A stretch of DNA of 64,000 nt. It comes from Pseudomonas schmalbachii (GTDB taxonomy: Bacteria > Pseudomonadota > Gammaproteobacteria > Pseudomonadales > Pseudomonadaceae). The DNA is taken from NCBI RefSeq assembly GCF_017589465.1, contig NZ_JAELYA010000004.1, positions 62,001 to 126,000 on the forward strand, in the 5' to 3' direction. The notes under the pieces were generated by a model. It saw only the letters and a list, made by a program, of their open reading frames with translations, was not told the DNA's origin and made no database searches. Positions 47,001 through 56,021 of this stretch are shown here, one piece after another. Each line of letters opens with the position of its first letter. Position 1 is the first letter of the stretch. The position numbers and the translations under genes were made by a program.

Positions 47001-48598
47001 TCACCGTGACCCAGGACCAGGTCGGCCGGCAGATTCGCGTGGTGGCCAACTTCGTCGACAACTTCGGCACTCCGGAAAGCGCCGCCTCGCTGCCGACCCA
47101 GCAGGTCGACGCCGACCCGACCGGCGCACCGGTCATCGAGGGCCTGGCGGCGCAAGGCCAGGTGCTGACCGCTGACACCGGCAATATCGACGACGCCGAT
47201 TTCATCTTCAGCAACTTCAGCTTCCAGTGGCAGGAAAGCAGCGACGGGGTGACCTTCACCAATATCGGCGGCGCGACCGGCGAAACCCTGGCCCTCGGCC
47301 AGGCACACGTCGGCAAGCAGGTCCAGGTGGTGGTCAGCTATACCGATGGGCTGGGCATCGTCGAGACAGTGACCTCCGCTCCAACTGTGGCGGTGGCGAA
47401 TGTCAATGACGCGCCCACCGGTGCGCCGACAGTCACTGGCACGGCGCGGAGAGGTCAGGTGCTGACGGCGCAGACCGCCGGTATCGCTGACCTCGATGGA
47501 CTGGGTGCTCTCAACTACCGGTGGCAGATGTCGACAACTGGCGGCACTTTCATCGACATCGCTGGCGCAAACGCGGCATCCCTCACCCTGGCCCAGGCCC
47601 AGGTTGGCCAGCGTGTGCAGCTCGTGGTCACCTTCGTCGACGGCGGCGGTACCGAGGAGACTCTGGTTTCCGGCCCAACGGCGATAGTGGGAGACGTATT
47701 GAACGGTACAGCGGGCAACGACACCCTGATTGGCAATGTGGGTGACGACTTGCTCAATGGGCTGGGTGGAGATGACATCCTCGCTGGTGGCCTGGGGGAT
47801 GACACCATGGCCGGCGGCACCGGCAATGACAACTACGAGGTGACTGAGATAGGCGATGTCGTGGTCGAGTCCGCCGGCGAAGGCATCGATACCGTGTTTG
47901 CCAGGCTCTCCAACCACACTCTCGGAGCGAACGTGGAATCGCTGGTTTACGTCGGTACGGGTAACTTCACCGGCATCGGCAACGCCTTGAACAACTATAT
48001 GCTGGGAGGCAGCGGCAACGACATCCTCGCTGGGGGGGCGGGGGCCGATACCATGGTCGGTGGCGCCGGCAATGACAGCTATGAAGTGACCGATGTCGGC
48101 GATGTCGTGGTCGAGGGCGCCAACGAGGGATACGACGCCGTGTGGACCACGCTCTCCAGCTACACCCTCGGGGCAAACGTGGAGGCGCTGATATACGCCG
48201 GTTCGGGCAACTTCACCGGCAACGGCAATGAGTTGAACAACTACCTGCTCGGCGGTGCCGGCAACGACGTCCTGGATGGCGGCGCCGGCAATGATGTAAT
48301 CGTAGGTGGAGCCGGCAACGACACGATGAACGCCAGCCTTGGCGATGACATCTTCGTGTTCAGCGCCCCCGGCTTCGGCGCCGACCGCATCCTCGGCTTC
48401 GATGCCGTCGCCGCTGGTGGCCAGGACCGCCTGGATATCTCCGGTCTCGGAATCACCGCAGCGACCTTCGCCAGCAGCGTGCAGATCAATGCCGCGGGCG
48501 CCGACACACTCATCAACATTGGCGCCGACTCGATCCGTCTGGTCGGTGTGACCGATGCCACCAGTGTGAACGCGTCGGACTTCATCCTCGCGACCTGA
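38015..48598 (+). CDS. Giant tandem animal-type heme peroxidase with RTX and Ig-like repeats, type I secretion substrate
   Basis: This 3527-residue protein has no N-terminal signal peptide. Residues 1-1475 and 1476-about 2930 are two versions of one module. Each has an animal heme peroxidase domain, RTX repeats (from about 889 and 2392) and an Ig-like unit. Both domains keep the distal motif FGQFFDHGLD (H182, H1675), GDGRVNENIGLT with the catalytic arginine region, and the proximal motif YRFGHSML (H559, H2062). Three more Ig-like units span about 2930-3228, then RTX nonapeptides from 3229 and a C-terminal end DFILAT suited to type I export. Single-module or similar large peroxidases are known in Pseudomonas (PehA of P. 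putida, from memory). A role in extracellular oxidative chemistry, adhesion or competition is inferred. Confidence 0.93.
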   Translation: MANFNKADLEFILQQIFIAEAHSNGEDLANLLPNAQVPFGLRTVDGSYNNLLDGQSAFGAADGLFPRLLDPVFRPAENATFDPDGPGPQTAGSPTSYQQTSGAVFDSQPRTISNLIADQTANNPAAIAANGGAPSITSPGLDGIFGTDDDREVFFIPNESPDEGLSAGFNSWMTFFGQFFDHGLDLVTKSSTDVIFIPLKADDPLVAGADGVFNTADDLAPNLRFMVVSRATNQPGPDGQLGTADDIHEHTNTTSPFVDQNQTYSSHPSHQVFLREYVLVDGKPVATGNLITNRDLGVDGIFGTDDDVEIGGMATWAVVKAQARDILGINLTDADVFNVPLLATDPYGNFIKGDNGFPLVVMNDNSLVEGNPGAPVSLANAVHTGHAFLDDIAHNAAPTAGLVADGDDVVNSGPLAAGTYDNELLDAHYIAGDGRVNENIGLTTVHHVFHSEHNRLVEQSKQTILASNDLAFLNQWLLEPVGALPQNQTQLDALVWNGERLFQAAKFGTEMQYQHLVFEEFARTIQPQIDEFLAPNGYDTTIDPSIVAEFAHTVYRFGHSMLTETIDRYDENFINSEIGLIEAFLNPLAFAASGANPDAAAGAIVRGLTRQTGNEIDEFVTEALRNNLLGLPLDLPAINIARGRDAGIPSLNQARREFFEMTGDNQLRPYTSWADFAAHLKHPESLINFIAAYGTHSSILNASTLEGKRAAALLLVLGGGNAPEDRLDFLNSTGVYTSLTNGVTTTGLDSVDFWIGGLAEVKMPFGGMLGSTFNFVFETQLEALQNGDRFYYLARTAGMNFGTELENNSFAKLIMLNTDATHLSNTVFQTPTFTLEVDQDRQFNAGLGGDDPTGGITINGVEITPLVIRDNPETVGPDSNYLRYTGGDHVVMGGTDGNDVIVSGAGDDTVWGDAGNDRLEGGAGNDAVLGGDGDDIITDMFGDNRMEGGAGNDVIAVGSMEAGGAGNLILGGDGQDFIIVTEDIATIFGGQGDDFILSPKTSLPPTGNEGDDWIEMGTQDGAPGDNFAPLLTDEIAGNDIFVGGPGFDEMIGEGGDDIFVGSDAQDKMEGMSGFDWVTHKNDKVGVTVDLTLAVLAQPHGNAPNQNGGLFQPVGASPASILDRFDEVEGVSGSRFGDIIRGDNVNAETILNHGGATGSALTNVDLIRGLRALLQEAGLPDDGFATGNILLGGDGSDIIEGRGGDDLIDGDKWLNVRIAVYAAGDTNHTGPEIRSFNSMTEMIPFMLSGEINPGQLKAVREILPGTSTGGAAYDTAVFSGIRDNYTITNRGNGVYTVTDNVGDDGSDTLVNIERLQFSDVSVELAGGNASPTGRPTISDSTPGNPIRVGDTLTVSMAGVRDADNITGSNPNGNVNANSSVSYIWQVERDAGTGVFEDIILLPAGDLAFQSADGTKFRVTSDLAGLNLRVKAIYQDGHGTSEMVFSQPTGTVQGSGDETPIAHTPVVDGTTSGDGFQMVRSDLNFILDQIRIAEAHARGEDLLSLLPNIRVAYGLRTVDGSFNNLFQQNGIDNTEFGAADNTFPRVATPNFQDAEDTTFDPDGPGPQTAGSSTSYQQTSGFVFDSQPRTISNLLVDQTANNPAAYAKAYDVGADGLIGTADDELKEGVQIVKSPGLDGQFGTDDDKDVFLFPNVAPDEGLSAPFNAWMTFFGQFFDHGLDLVTKGGSGTVFIPLQPDDPLYVEGAPTNFMVLTRATNQPGPDGILGTADDIHEHTNTTSPFVDQNQTYSSHPSHQVFLREYVLVDGKPVATGNLITNRDPGPDGDYYTSDDIPVGGMATWAVIKAQARELLGINLTDADVGNIPLLATDAYGNFIKNPATGFPQVVVRIGNGNDGIAGTADDVTQLQSGTPDNPLSLTNAVRTGHAFLDDIAHNAVPVLSGGVLQPDADTDVGNAVPVGPGGNNLQYDNELLDKHYIAGDGRVNENIGLTAVHHVFHSEHNRLVEQTKQTVLTSGDLNFINEWLLEPIDSLSDLSGPLVWNGERLFQTAKFGTEMQYQHLVFEEFARTIQPNIDLFFAPTQVYDVDLDASIVAEFAHTVYRFGHSMLTETVDRFTSDFNVVSANPENPDEQMGLIAAFLNPLAFAASGTNPDDAAGAIVRGVTRQAGNEIDEFVTEALRNNLLGLPLDLAAINIARGRDTGVPTLNAVRREIFSQTGDTQLKPYLSWADLVLHLKHPESLINFIAAYGTHQTILDATTLVDKRAAALALVLGGDDAPADRLAFLNSTGAWANGANGVTITGVDAIDLWIGGLAEAKTPFGGMLGSTFNFVFENQLEKLQDGDRFYYLERTAGLSMNAELESNSFAKMIMANTNAIHLPGVVFTTPGWTLEVNQALQHTGLGVAGRDDPDGVSRDNPNTAGPDDNFLQYTGGEHVVLGGTNNADILIAGDGDDTIWGDGGDDRIEGGNGNDQIRGGAGDDIITDTGGDDNIQGGDGNDVIHGGNGINLVMGGFGNDFIITGEDASEAIGGQGNDFILGSKANEQDMGNEGDDWIEKGTSDGAPGDNFDPLGNDPVIGNDVYIGGGENDKFNGEGGDDIMVGSAGMGNRYIGSSGFDWATFKNDDRGVTIDMSDRFFNVPPQPGSGASVLARFDAVEGLSGSHHGDFLRGDSVDAAAIRTAGAYGSVLTNIDLIDGLREFLGDGVQFFDGGNIILGGDGGDLLEGRGGDDLIDGDKWLNVRISVRANRDGTGPEIASFDSMEPMVPLMLNGTYNPGQLVIVREILDGNPGYDTVLFTGLRDQYTIEIDDNGTFDDTSDDIITVTDSIVGRDGTDRLTGIERLQFSDAAVEIPGSASNQGPTGGLAILDAVSGLRDNTPVLGQLLRVSATPAHDADNVSASNPTGTITGPVSYFWQVETVPGSGIYEDITFFDAGEVSWALGETFRVTEDVAGLNIRVRAVYKDANGTLEIIHSVGNQDPNGEPTIDIGDGVPVVGQVLTASIAGLSDPDGVNAATVSLQWQVLDDDLEFVDINGATGEQFTVTQDQVGRQIRVVANFVDNFGTPESAASLPTQQVDADPTGAPVIEGLAAQGQVLTADTGNIDDADFIFSNFSFQWQESSDGVTFTNIGGATGETLALGQAHVGKQVQVVVSYTDGLGIVETVTSAPTVAVANVNDAPTGAPTVTGTARRGQVLTAQTAGIADLDGLGALNYRWQMSTTGGTFIDIAGANAASLTLAQAQVGQRVQLVVTFVDGGGTEETLVSGPTAIVGDVLNGTAGNDTLIGNVGDDLLNGLGGDDILAGGLGDDTMAGGTGNDNYEVTEIGDVVVESAGEGIDTVFARLSNHTLGANVESLVYVGTGNFTGIGNALNNYMLGGSGNDILAGGAGADTMVGGAGNDSYEVTDVGDVVVEGANEGYDAVWTTLSSYTLGANVEALIYAGSGNFTGNGNELNNYLLGGAGNDVLDGGAGNDVIVGGAGNDTMNASLGDDIFVFSAPGFGADRILGFDAVAAGGQDRLDISGLGITAATFASSVQINAAGADTLINIGADSIRLVGVTDATSVNASDFILAT

Positions 48599-48616
48599 TC
48601 CAACTCCAACCAGACC

Positions 48617-48644
48617 GGGGCGCCTGCGGGCGCCCCTTCTTTTT
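48617..48644 (+). terminator. Intrinsic terminator after the peroxidase gene
   Basis: GGGGCGCC pairs with GGCGCCCC around TGCG, followed by TTCTTTTT. It lies 18 bases after the stop codon. Confidence 0.93.
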
Positions 48645-48712
48645 GGCTCTCCGCCCCTGCCCGCTTCATCGGAGTATGCTGATCGGATCCCGGCCGCCCC
48701 GTGGAGTCCGCC

Positions 48713-49156
48713 ATGCGCACCCCCGCCTGCATCCCGCTATTCACCCTCCTGCTCGCCGCCTGCGCCAGCCCGTTGCCGAAGCACGACCCGAACATGGCCT
48801 GGGTCGAGCTCTACACCACGCCGGCCAACTCCCTGCTGGCCGAGCGCCTGGACGGCAAGACCCTGCGCGACGGGCGCTATTTCCAGGTGAGTCCGGGCAA
48901 GCATGAGCTGCAGGTGCGCTTCCGCTACGAGCTGGCCGGTGGCGGCGGTGGCGGGCGAATGGGCATGGGCGATGGCGGCGGCACGGAGCTGACCTGCCTG
49001 GTCGACGTGGTCTACGACCAGTTCGCCGCCGGCCAGCGCTATCGCCTGGAGCTGCGCCCGCAACTGCAGAGCGCGCTGGCGCTGCTGACCGATCAGAATG
49101 GAACGCTGGTGGCGAAGACCGACTTCCAGGGGCAGGTCAACTGCCTGATCTTCTGA
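48713..49156 (+). CDS. Small lipoprotein (paralog of the gene at 29062)
   Basis: This 147-residue protein has a lipoprotein signal (FTLLLAAC). The mature part shares DPNMAWVELYT, RLDGKTLRDGRYFQVSPGKH and FAAGQRYRLEL with the lipoprotein at 29062. A glycine-rich stretch (GGGGGGRMGMGDGGG) lies at the centre. Its function is unknown. The start is ATG 48713 with GGAG seven bases upstream. GTG 48701 is in frame but less likely. Confidence 0.85.
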   Translation: MRTPACIPLFTLLLAACASPLPKHDPNMAWVELYTTPANSLLAERLDGKTLRDGRYFQVSPGKHELQVRFRYELAGGGGGGRMGMGDGGGTELTCLVDVVYDQFAAGQRYRLELRPQLQSALALLTDQNGTLVAKTDFQGQVNCLIF

Positions 49157-49181
49157 GAGCCTGTTTACGATCTGCTGCGCT

Positions 49182-49415
49182 TCAGTTGCCGTTCTTCTGG
49201 TAGATGATTTTCTTCGTGCCGCCTTCGCAGCTGCCGACCACCATGTTCGGGTCCTTCACCTCGGCGTTCGGCACGATCTCCAGGGTGTAGGAGGTCACCC
49301 CGGCCGCCTGAATCTTCGCCTCGATCTCGGCCTTCAGCTCTTCGCACGGCTTGGTGGCGGCCCAGGTCGGCGTCGCCAGCGTCGCGGCCATGGCCGCGAG
49401 GATTACCCATCTCAT
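49182..49415 (-). CDS. DUF1161 periplasmic protein
   Basis: This 77-residue protein has a signal peptide (MRWVILAAMAATLATPTWA) and the DUF1161 pattern: KPCEELKAEIEAKIQAAGV and VGSCEGGTKKIIYQK, with two cysteines that could form a disulfide. Its function is unknown, and members are sometimes linked to envelope stress. GAGGGAA precedes the ATG. Confidence 0.88.
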   Translation of the reverse strand: MRWVILAAMAATLATPTWAATKPCEELKAEIEAKIQAAGVTSYTLEIVPNAEVKDPNMVVGSCEGGTKKIIYQKNGN

Positions 49416-49502
49416 GACATTCCCTCGTGTCAGCCCCCGACTGGGGCATGTATTCCATGGCGATAGACAATGCGGAAGCCGCCAAGTGCCGTGCCTGGCG
49501 CA

Positions 49503-49540
49503 CCTTCTCCCCTCGCGGGAGAAGGCTGTGGGAGAGGGCG
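49503..49540. repeat. Short palindromic intergenic repeat (CCTTCTCCC/GGGAGAAGG)
   Basis: CCTTCTCCC at 49503-49511 pairs with GGGAGAAGG at 49517-49525, followed by CTGTGGGAGAGGGCG. This is a type of dispersed intergenic palindrome common in gamma-proteobacteria, recognised from memory. One copy is seen here, just after the dodecin stop. Confidence 0.55.
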
Positions 49541-49553
49541 AGCTGCCAGCGCG

Positions 49554-49769
49554 TCAGCTATTGGCGATCTTGAAGCCGACCTTCAGCGTCACCTGATAGT
49601 GCCCGACCGCGCCGTTCTCGATGTGCCCGCGGGTATCCACCACCTCGAACCATTCCAGGTTGTGCACCGACTTCGCCGCCTCGGCCAGCGCGTTGCTGAT
49701 CGCATCCTCGATGCTGGTGCGCGAGGAGCCGACCAGTTCGATCTTCTTGTAGGTGTGGTGATTCGACAT
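49554..49769 (-). CDS. Dodecin
   Basis: This 71-residue protein matches dodecin, a dodecameric flavin- or CoA-binding storage protein. VYKK-type start HHTYKKIELVGSSRTSIEDA, then WFEVVDTRGHIENGAVGHYQ, which contains the residues that stack on flavin, and a C-terminal VTLKVGFKI strand. GGAGGAAAGG precedes the ATG. It is independent of its neighbours. Confidence 0.93.
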   Translation of the reverse strand: MSNHHTYKKIELVGSSRTSIEDAISNALAEAAKSVHNLEWFEVVDTRGHIENGAVGHYQVTLKVGFKIANS

Positions 49770-49855
49770 GCCTGCCTTTCCTCCATTGGGTACCGCCGGC
49801 GCGGTTTGCCGGGTGCTCTATCGACAGTAGTCGAGCGCCAGCAATCTGCCAGCGC

Positions 49856-50743
49856 TCAGTGCGCCAGCTCATTGCGCAGCCATCCCGCCAGCCGCGCCGC
49901 GCGGCGATCGGGCAACCGCGCCGGCACCCACAGGGCCAGCCGCGCATGGGTCTCGACGAAGCCCCAGGGCGCGGCCAGGCGGCCGGCGGCGAGGTCGTCG
50001 GCGACCAGTGCCTGCGGGGCGATGGCCACGCCGAGGCCGGCGACGGCGGCTTCCAGCAGGTAATAAAGGTGCTCGAAGCCCTGGCCGGTCTTCAGCGCGC
50101 CGACATCCAGTCCGCTGGCGTTCGCCCATTCCGGCCACGCCTGTGGACGCGAGGTGGTGTGCAGCAGCGCCTCGCCCAGCAGCACTCCCGCCGGCGCTGT
50201 GGATAACTCCGCAAAGCGCGCATGGCGCGGGCTGAGCACCGGGCCGATACGCTCGACGGCCAGCTCGAATACCTGCATGTCCGCCGGCCAAGGCGGCTCG
50301 GCGAACCACAGGGTGGCGTCGAGCCCGGCGCGGCGCGGGTCCAGTTCCTCGCTGGCGGAAAGCTGCAGGCGCAGGTCCGGCAGCTCACGATTGAGTCGAT
50401 CCAGACGCGGGATGAACCAGCGCGCCAGCAGGCTGCCCGGACAGCCGAGGACGAATGGCGCGTTATCCCCGGATTGCCGGCGAAGCTCGACACAGACACC
50501 GCGCAGGCGCTCGAAGCTGTCGCTGGCCACTTCGCCCAGGCGAACGCCGGCATCGGTGAGTTTTACGCCACGCCCGTCCTTGACGAACAACGCCAGCCCC
50601 AGCTCTTCCTCCAACTGGCGAATCTGCCGGCTGATCGCCCCGTGGGTCACGCTCAGCTCGTCTGCCGCCGCGCTCATGCTGCCGAGGCGGGCAGCGGCTT
50701 CGAAGGCGCGCAGAGCATTGAGGGGAGGGAGGTCGCGGCTCAT
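49856..50743 (-). CDS. trpI: LysR family activator of trpBA
   Basis: This 295-residue LysR protein is divergent from trpBA, the classical Pseudomonas arrangement in which TrpI activates trpBA in response to indoleglycerol phosphate. The helix-turn-helix is [20 protein letters not shown] and [20 protein letters not shown]. The identification rests on this context and the family. Between it and trpB lie 166 bases that contain the shared control region and a REP-like repeat. Confidence 0.93.
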   Translation of the reverse strand: MSRDLPPLNALRAFEAAARLGSMSAAADELSVTHGAISRQIRQLEEELGLALFVKDGRGVKLTDAGVRLGEVASDSFERLRGVCVELRRQSGDNAPFVLGCPGSLLARWFIPRLDRLNRELPDLRLQLSASEELDPRRAGLDATLWFAEPPWPADMQVFELAVERIGPVLSPRHARFAELSTAPAGVLLGEALLHTTSRPQAWPEWANASGLDVGALKTGQGFEHLYYLLEAAVAGLGVAIAPQALVADDLAAGRLAAPWGFVETHARLALWVPARLPDRRAARLAGWLRNELAH

Positions 50744-50833
50744 GGCATTCCATCCGTGAGTTTTCCTGACAGGTCATGGCGATCTTATCGCTTTTCTCGC
50801 CCACTCCACAGCCGTATCCTCAGTCCATACCTT

Positions 50834-52921
<2,088 letters not shown>

Positions 52922-52925
52922 GACC

Positions 52926-52994
52926 GATGGGTATCGCTTCGCTCAACGCCATCCTACGGTCCGGTAGGATGGGTTGAGCGAAGCGATACCCATG
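52926..52994. repeat. REP-like inverted repeat, family D (GATGGGTATCGCTTCGCTCAA)
   Basis: ATGGGTATCGCTTCGCTCAA and TTGAGCGAAGCGATACCCAT are near-perfect inverted arms at each end, with ATCCTACGG/CCGGTAGGAT in the centre. It lies directly after trpA. A second copy is at 63885. Confidence 0.88.
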
Positions 52995-53011
52995 CTGTTC
53001 CCGGAGAGCCC

Positions 53012-53395
53012 ATGAACCTCCACAGCATCCACCACATCGCCCTGATCTGCTCCGACTACCCGCGCTCGAAGCACTTCTACACCGAGGTGCTGGGCCTGCG
53101 CGTGATCGCCGAGACCTACCGCGAATCCCGCGACTCGTGGAAGCTCGACCTGGCGCTGGGCGACGCGCAACTGGAGCTGTTCTCCTTCCCCGGTGCGCCG
53201 TCGCGCCCGTCGTATCCGGAAGCGCAGGGGCTGCGCCATCTGGCCTTCGCCGTGGATGACCTCGACACCGCCATCGCCCACCTCGAAGCCCACGGCGTGC
53301 GCTGCGAGCCGATCCGCGAAGACGAACTGACCGGCAAGCGCTTTACCTTCTTCGCCGACCCGGATGATTTGCCGCTGGAGCTCTACGAGCGCTGA
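53012..53395 (+). CDS. VOC (glyoxalase I-like) family protein
   Basis: This 127-residue protein has the paired beta-alpha-beta-beta-beta units of the vicinal oxygen chelate fold. HHIALICSDYPRSKHFYTEV, LRHLAFAVDDLDTAI and the C-terminal FADPDDLPLELYE resemble the YaeR/GloA2 subgroup, whose metal-binding H and E are present. The substrate is unknown. It lies between family D and family B repeats and is not obviously in an operon. Confidence 0.9.
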   Translation: MNLHSIHHIALICSDYPRSKHFYTEVLGLRVIAETYRESRDSWKLDLALGDAQLELFSFPGAPSRPSYPEAQGLRHLAFAVDDLDTAIAHLEAHGVRCEPIREDELTGKRFTFFADPDDLPLELYER

Positions 53396-53418
53396 GGATC
53401 ACGCTCCACCGATCATGT

Positions 53419-53473
53419 GGCGGGTTTCACCCGCCCTACGTCCGGAGTCCCCGTAGGGCGGGTGAAACCCGCC
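53419..53473. repeat. REP-like inverted repeat pair, family B
   Basis: GGCGGGTTTCACCCGCCCTACG and the inverted CGTAGGGCGGGTGAAACCCGCC face each other with the CCTAC/GTAGG ends pointing inward, the reverse arrangement of the copy at 6806. It lies between convergent genes. Confidence 0.85.
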
Positions 53474-53479
53474 GCAACC

Positions 53480-55867
53480 TCAATACTCCATGCTCCACCC
53501 CAGGGTGAAGGTGCGTCCGCGCCCCTGGTAGTCGTACAGGTACGCCGGGCCGTAGGTCGGCGAGTAGAACAGCGTCGCGCGCTGGCCCCAGACGGTGCTG
53601 TACTGCTTGTCGAACAGGTTCTGGATGCCGGCGCTGAAGGTGCCGAAGCCGGTGCGGCGTTCGCCCAGCAGGTCGAAGGTGGTGTAGCCGTCGATCTCGT
53701 GGTCGGCGTCGTCCTTCAGGTCGAACGCGTGGTTGCCCTGCAGGCGCGCGCTGTACTGGTCGTCGCTCCAGCCGACGAACGCGGTGGACTTGGAGAGCGA
53801 GGCATAGCGCGCGTCGCGCTTGATCCAGTCGCCGTCGGCGTCCTCTTCCTCGGAGCGCACCAGGTGCAGGGTGGTGCCGGCCTGCCAGCCGTTCTGGAAG
53901 TAGCGGGACACCGCGCCCTCGAAGCCGAAGTCGCGGCTCTTCTTGTCGTCCACGTCGATGGTCAGGGTGGCGCTGTCGACGTTGATCACCTTGTCCGACC
54001 AGATGTAGTACAGCGCCGCCTGTGCCTGCCAGTCGCTGTCGGCGTAGCGCCAGCCGGTCTCGACCTGGCGGCTCTTGATGCCCGCCAGCGGGTTGTCATC
54101 GACGCTCAGGCCGGGCTTGCCGTAGTACTTGGCCGGGTCGGGCAGGTCGAAGCCCTCGCTGTAGTTACCCCACAGCTGGTGGCCGTTCCTGAAGTCGTAG
54201 ATCGCGCCGAGGTTGTACAGGTTGACCTGGTAGTCGTTGCTGCCGCCTTTCGCCGTCTTGAAGTCATCCACCTCGACGTCCGCCTTCTGGTGCCGCGCGC
54301 CGGTGGAGACGGTGAGGTTGTCGGTCGCCTGCCAGTCCAGCTGGCCGTAGAACGACAGGGTGTCGACCACATAGCTCGGGTAGCGCGGCGCGCTGCTGGC
54401 GGTGACCAGGTCGAGACCGCCGCTCTCCGAGGAGATGCGCTGGTCGAAGGTCTTCTGCTCGGCGTTGAAGCGCTCGTGGTCGAAGTCCAGGCCGTAGGTG
54501 AACTTCAGGCTGTCCCACTGCTTGCTGAACAGGCCCTTCATGCCGCTGACCTCGAAGTTCTGCTGCGAGGCAGCGAAGTACACGCCGTTCACCCCGGCCG
54601 GCGAGCCGGCGTTGTAGTAGGGAAAGGGATAGAAGTTGTCGTCTTCCTTGCGGTAGTAGCCCTGCAGGTAGAAGTCCTGGCCGAGCAGCTCGCCGTGGTG
54701 GTAGTTGGCGTTGACCAGCGTGCGCCGGGTGCGCGGCTCCAGGTCCATGTCCAGGCCGCTGCGCAGCTCGGCGTCTTCCAGGTTGGACGGCGCGCGGTAG
54801 TTCAGGTTGGGAAAGTGGATGCCGGTGCTGCCGTCGTTGCCGGAGTCGTAGTACTGCGCCAGCAGGTCGAGGCTCTGCACGTCGCTGAATTGCAGGGTCA
54901 GGTTGCCGAGCACGTCGACGGTGCGGTTGTACTGCAGGTCGGTCTGGGTGTTGTCGATGAAGATCTGCTCGCCGGCGCCGTCGTAGAACGCCTCGTTCTT
55001 CTCCGCGGAAACCCCGAGCCGTCCGCTGACCCGCTCGTTGCCGCCGGCAACCGACTGCGCCGCGCGGGTGGCGAGGTCGTCGCTGTTGTTGAAGCCGGAG
55101 GTGGCGCTCAGCTGACTCTCGAATTGCGCCGCACCGGGCGCACCCTTCTTGGTGATGATGTTGATGATGCCGCCGGTGGCGCCGCCGCCGTAGATGGCGC
55201 TGGCGCCGGAGAGCACCTCGATGCGCTCGACGTTGAACGGCGAGATGCTGTCGAACTGCCGCGACAGCCCGCGCGAGCTGTTCTGGCTGACGCCGTCGAT
55301 CATCACCAGCACGTTGCGGCCGCGCATGTTCTGGCCGTAGTTGGTGCGTCCCTCCGGCGCCAGGTCGAGGCCGGGGACCAGCTTGCCGAGGGCTTCCTTG
55401 AGGCTGACGCCGGTGTCCAGCTGTTCGCGCAACTGCTCCTTCTCGACCACCCAGACGGTGCCGGGGATCGCGCTGATTTCGGTGGGAGTCCGCGCGGCCA
55501 CGGTGATCTGCATCGGTGCCATGTTCAGCGCACCGGAGTCGTCGCTGCGGCGTTGCAGCACCACGGTGCGTTCGTCGCTGAACGACCAGCTCATGCCGCT
55601 GCCGGCGAGCAGGGTGTCCAGCGCTTCCTCCAGGGTGTAGCGGCCGTCGATGCCGGCGCTCTGCAGGCCCTGGACATCCTCGGAGCTGAACATCAGGTGC
55701 ACGCCGGCCTGGTCGGCGAACTGGGTCAGGGCGCTGTCGAGGCTGCGCGGAGCGATGTGCAGTTCGACGCTGTCGGTGGCAGCGGCCAGGGCCAGCGGGG
55801 CGCCGCCGAGCATGGCGACGAGGAGCAGGGCGCGGGGAAAGCGGGGAGTCATGCGGGGGGATTCCAT
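53480..55867 (-). CDS. TonB-dependent aerobactin-type siderophore receptor (IutA/ChtA-like) with STN signalling domain
   Basis: This 795-residue outer membrane receptor has a signal peptide, then an STN domain (about residues 35-110, IAPRSLDSALTQFADQAGVH). A plug domain (about 120-250) follows with RTNYGQNMRGR and YGGGATGGIINIITKKG, and then a 22-strand barrel ending in FTLGWSMEY. The plug and the end WGQRATLFYSPTYGP closely resemble IutA, the ferric aerobactin receptor, and ChtA of P. aeruginosa. The STN domain means it signals to FecR. It follows fecI-fecR on the same strand. The start may be ATG 55867 or ATG 55852. Confidence 0.93.
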   Translation of the reverse strand: MESPRMTPRFPRALLLVAMLGGAPLALAAATDSVELHIAPRSLDSALTQFADQAGVHLMFSSEDVQGLQSAGIDGRYTLEEALDTLLAGSGMSWSFSDERTVVLQRRSDDSGALNMAPMQITVAARTPTEISAIPGTVWVVEKEQLREQLDTGVSLKEALGKLVPGLDLAPEGRTNYGQNMRGRNVLVMIDGVSQNSSRGLSRQFDSISPFNVERIEVLSGASAIYGGGATGGIINIITKKGAPGAAQFESQLSATSGFNNSDDLATRAAQSVAGGNERVSGRLGVSAEKNEAFYDGAGEQIFIDNTQTDLQYNRTVDVLGNLTLQFSDVQSLDLLAQYYDSGNDGSTGIHFPNLNYRAPSNLEDAELRSGLDMDLEPRTRRTLVNANYHHGELLGQDFYLQGYYRKEDDNFYPFPYYNAGSPAGVNGVYFAASQQNFEVSGMKGLFSKQWDSLKFTYGLDFDHERFNAEQKTFDQRISSESGGLDLVTASSAPRYPSYVVDTLSFYGQLDWQATDNLTVSTGARHQKADVEVDDFKTAKGGSNDYQVNLYNLGAIYDFRNGHQLWGNYSEGFDLPDPAKYYGKPGLSVDDNPLAGIKSRQVETGWRYADSDWQAQAALYYIWSDKVINVDSATLTIDVDDKKSRDFGFEGAVSRYFQNGWQAGTTLHLVRSEEEDADGDWIKRDARYASLSKSTAFVGWSDDQYSARLQGNHAFDLKDDADHEIDGYTTFDLLGERRTGFGTFSAGIQNLFDKQYSTVWGQRATLFYSPTYGPAYLYDYQGRGRTFTLGWSMEY

Positions 55868-55952
55868 ATCGAGGCACGTAATGCGAATTCTTCGCGTTCA
55901 TGCCTACGACGAAACAGGTGCGCGAACCTTGCAGTGGAAAGTGGAAAAATTT

Positions 55953-56014
55953 GTAGGGCGGGTGCAACCCGCCATTGCGGTGCCATGCATGTGGCGGGTT
56001 GCACCCGCCCTACG
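55953..56014. repeat. REP-like inverted repeat pair, family B (GTGCAACCCGCC variant)
   Basis: GTAGGGCGGGTGCAACCCGCC and the inverted GGCGGGTTGCACCCGCCCTAC. It lies between fecR and the receptor gene and could form a hairpin that changes receptor expression relative to fecIR. Confidence 0.86.
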
Positions 56015-56021
56015 CCAGCGG

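Noticed and set aside
38525..47917. A 3130-residue open frame on the minus strand opposite the peroxidase gene
   Set aside because: It is antisense to a gene with clear domains, is histidine, valine and aspartate rich as expected from a GC-rich shadow frame, and shows no recognisable motif.
49470..50063. A 197-residue plus-strand frame opposite dodecin and trpI
   Set aside because: It is antisense to two well-supported genes and crosses an intergenic palindrome.
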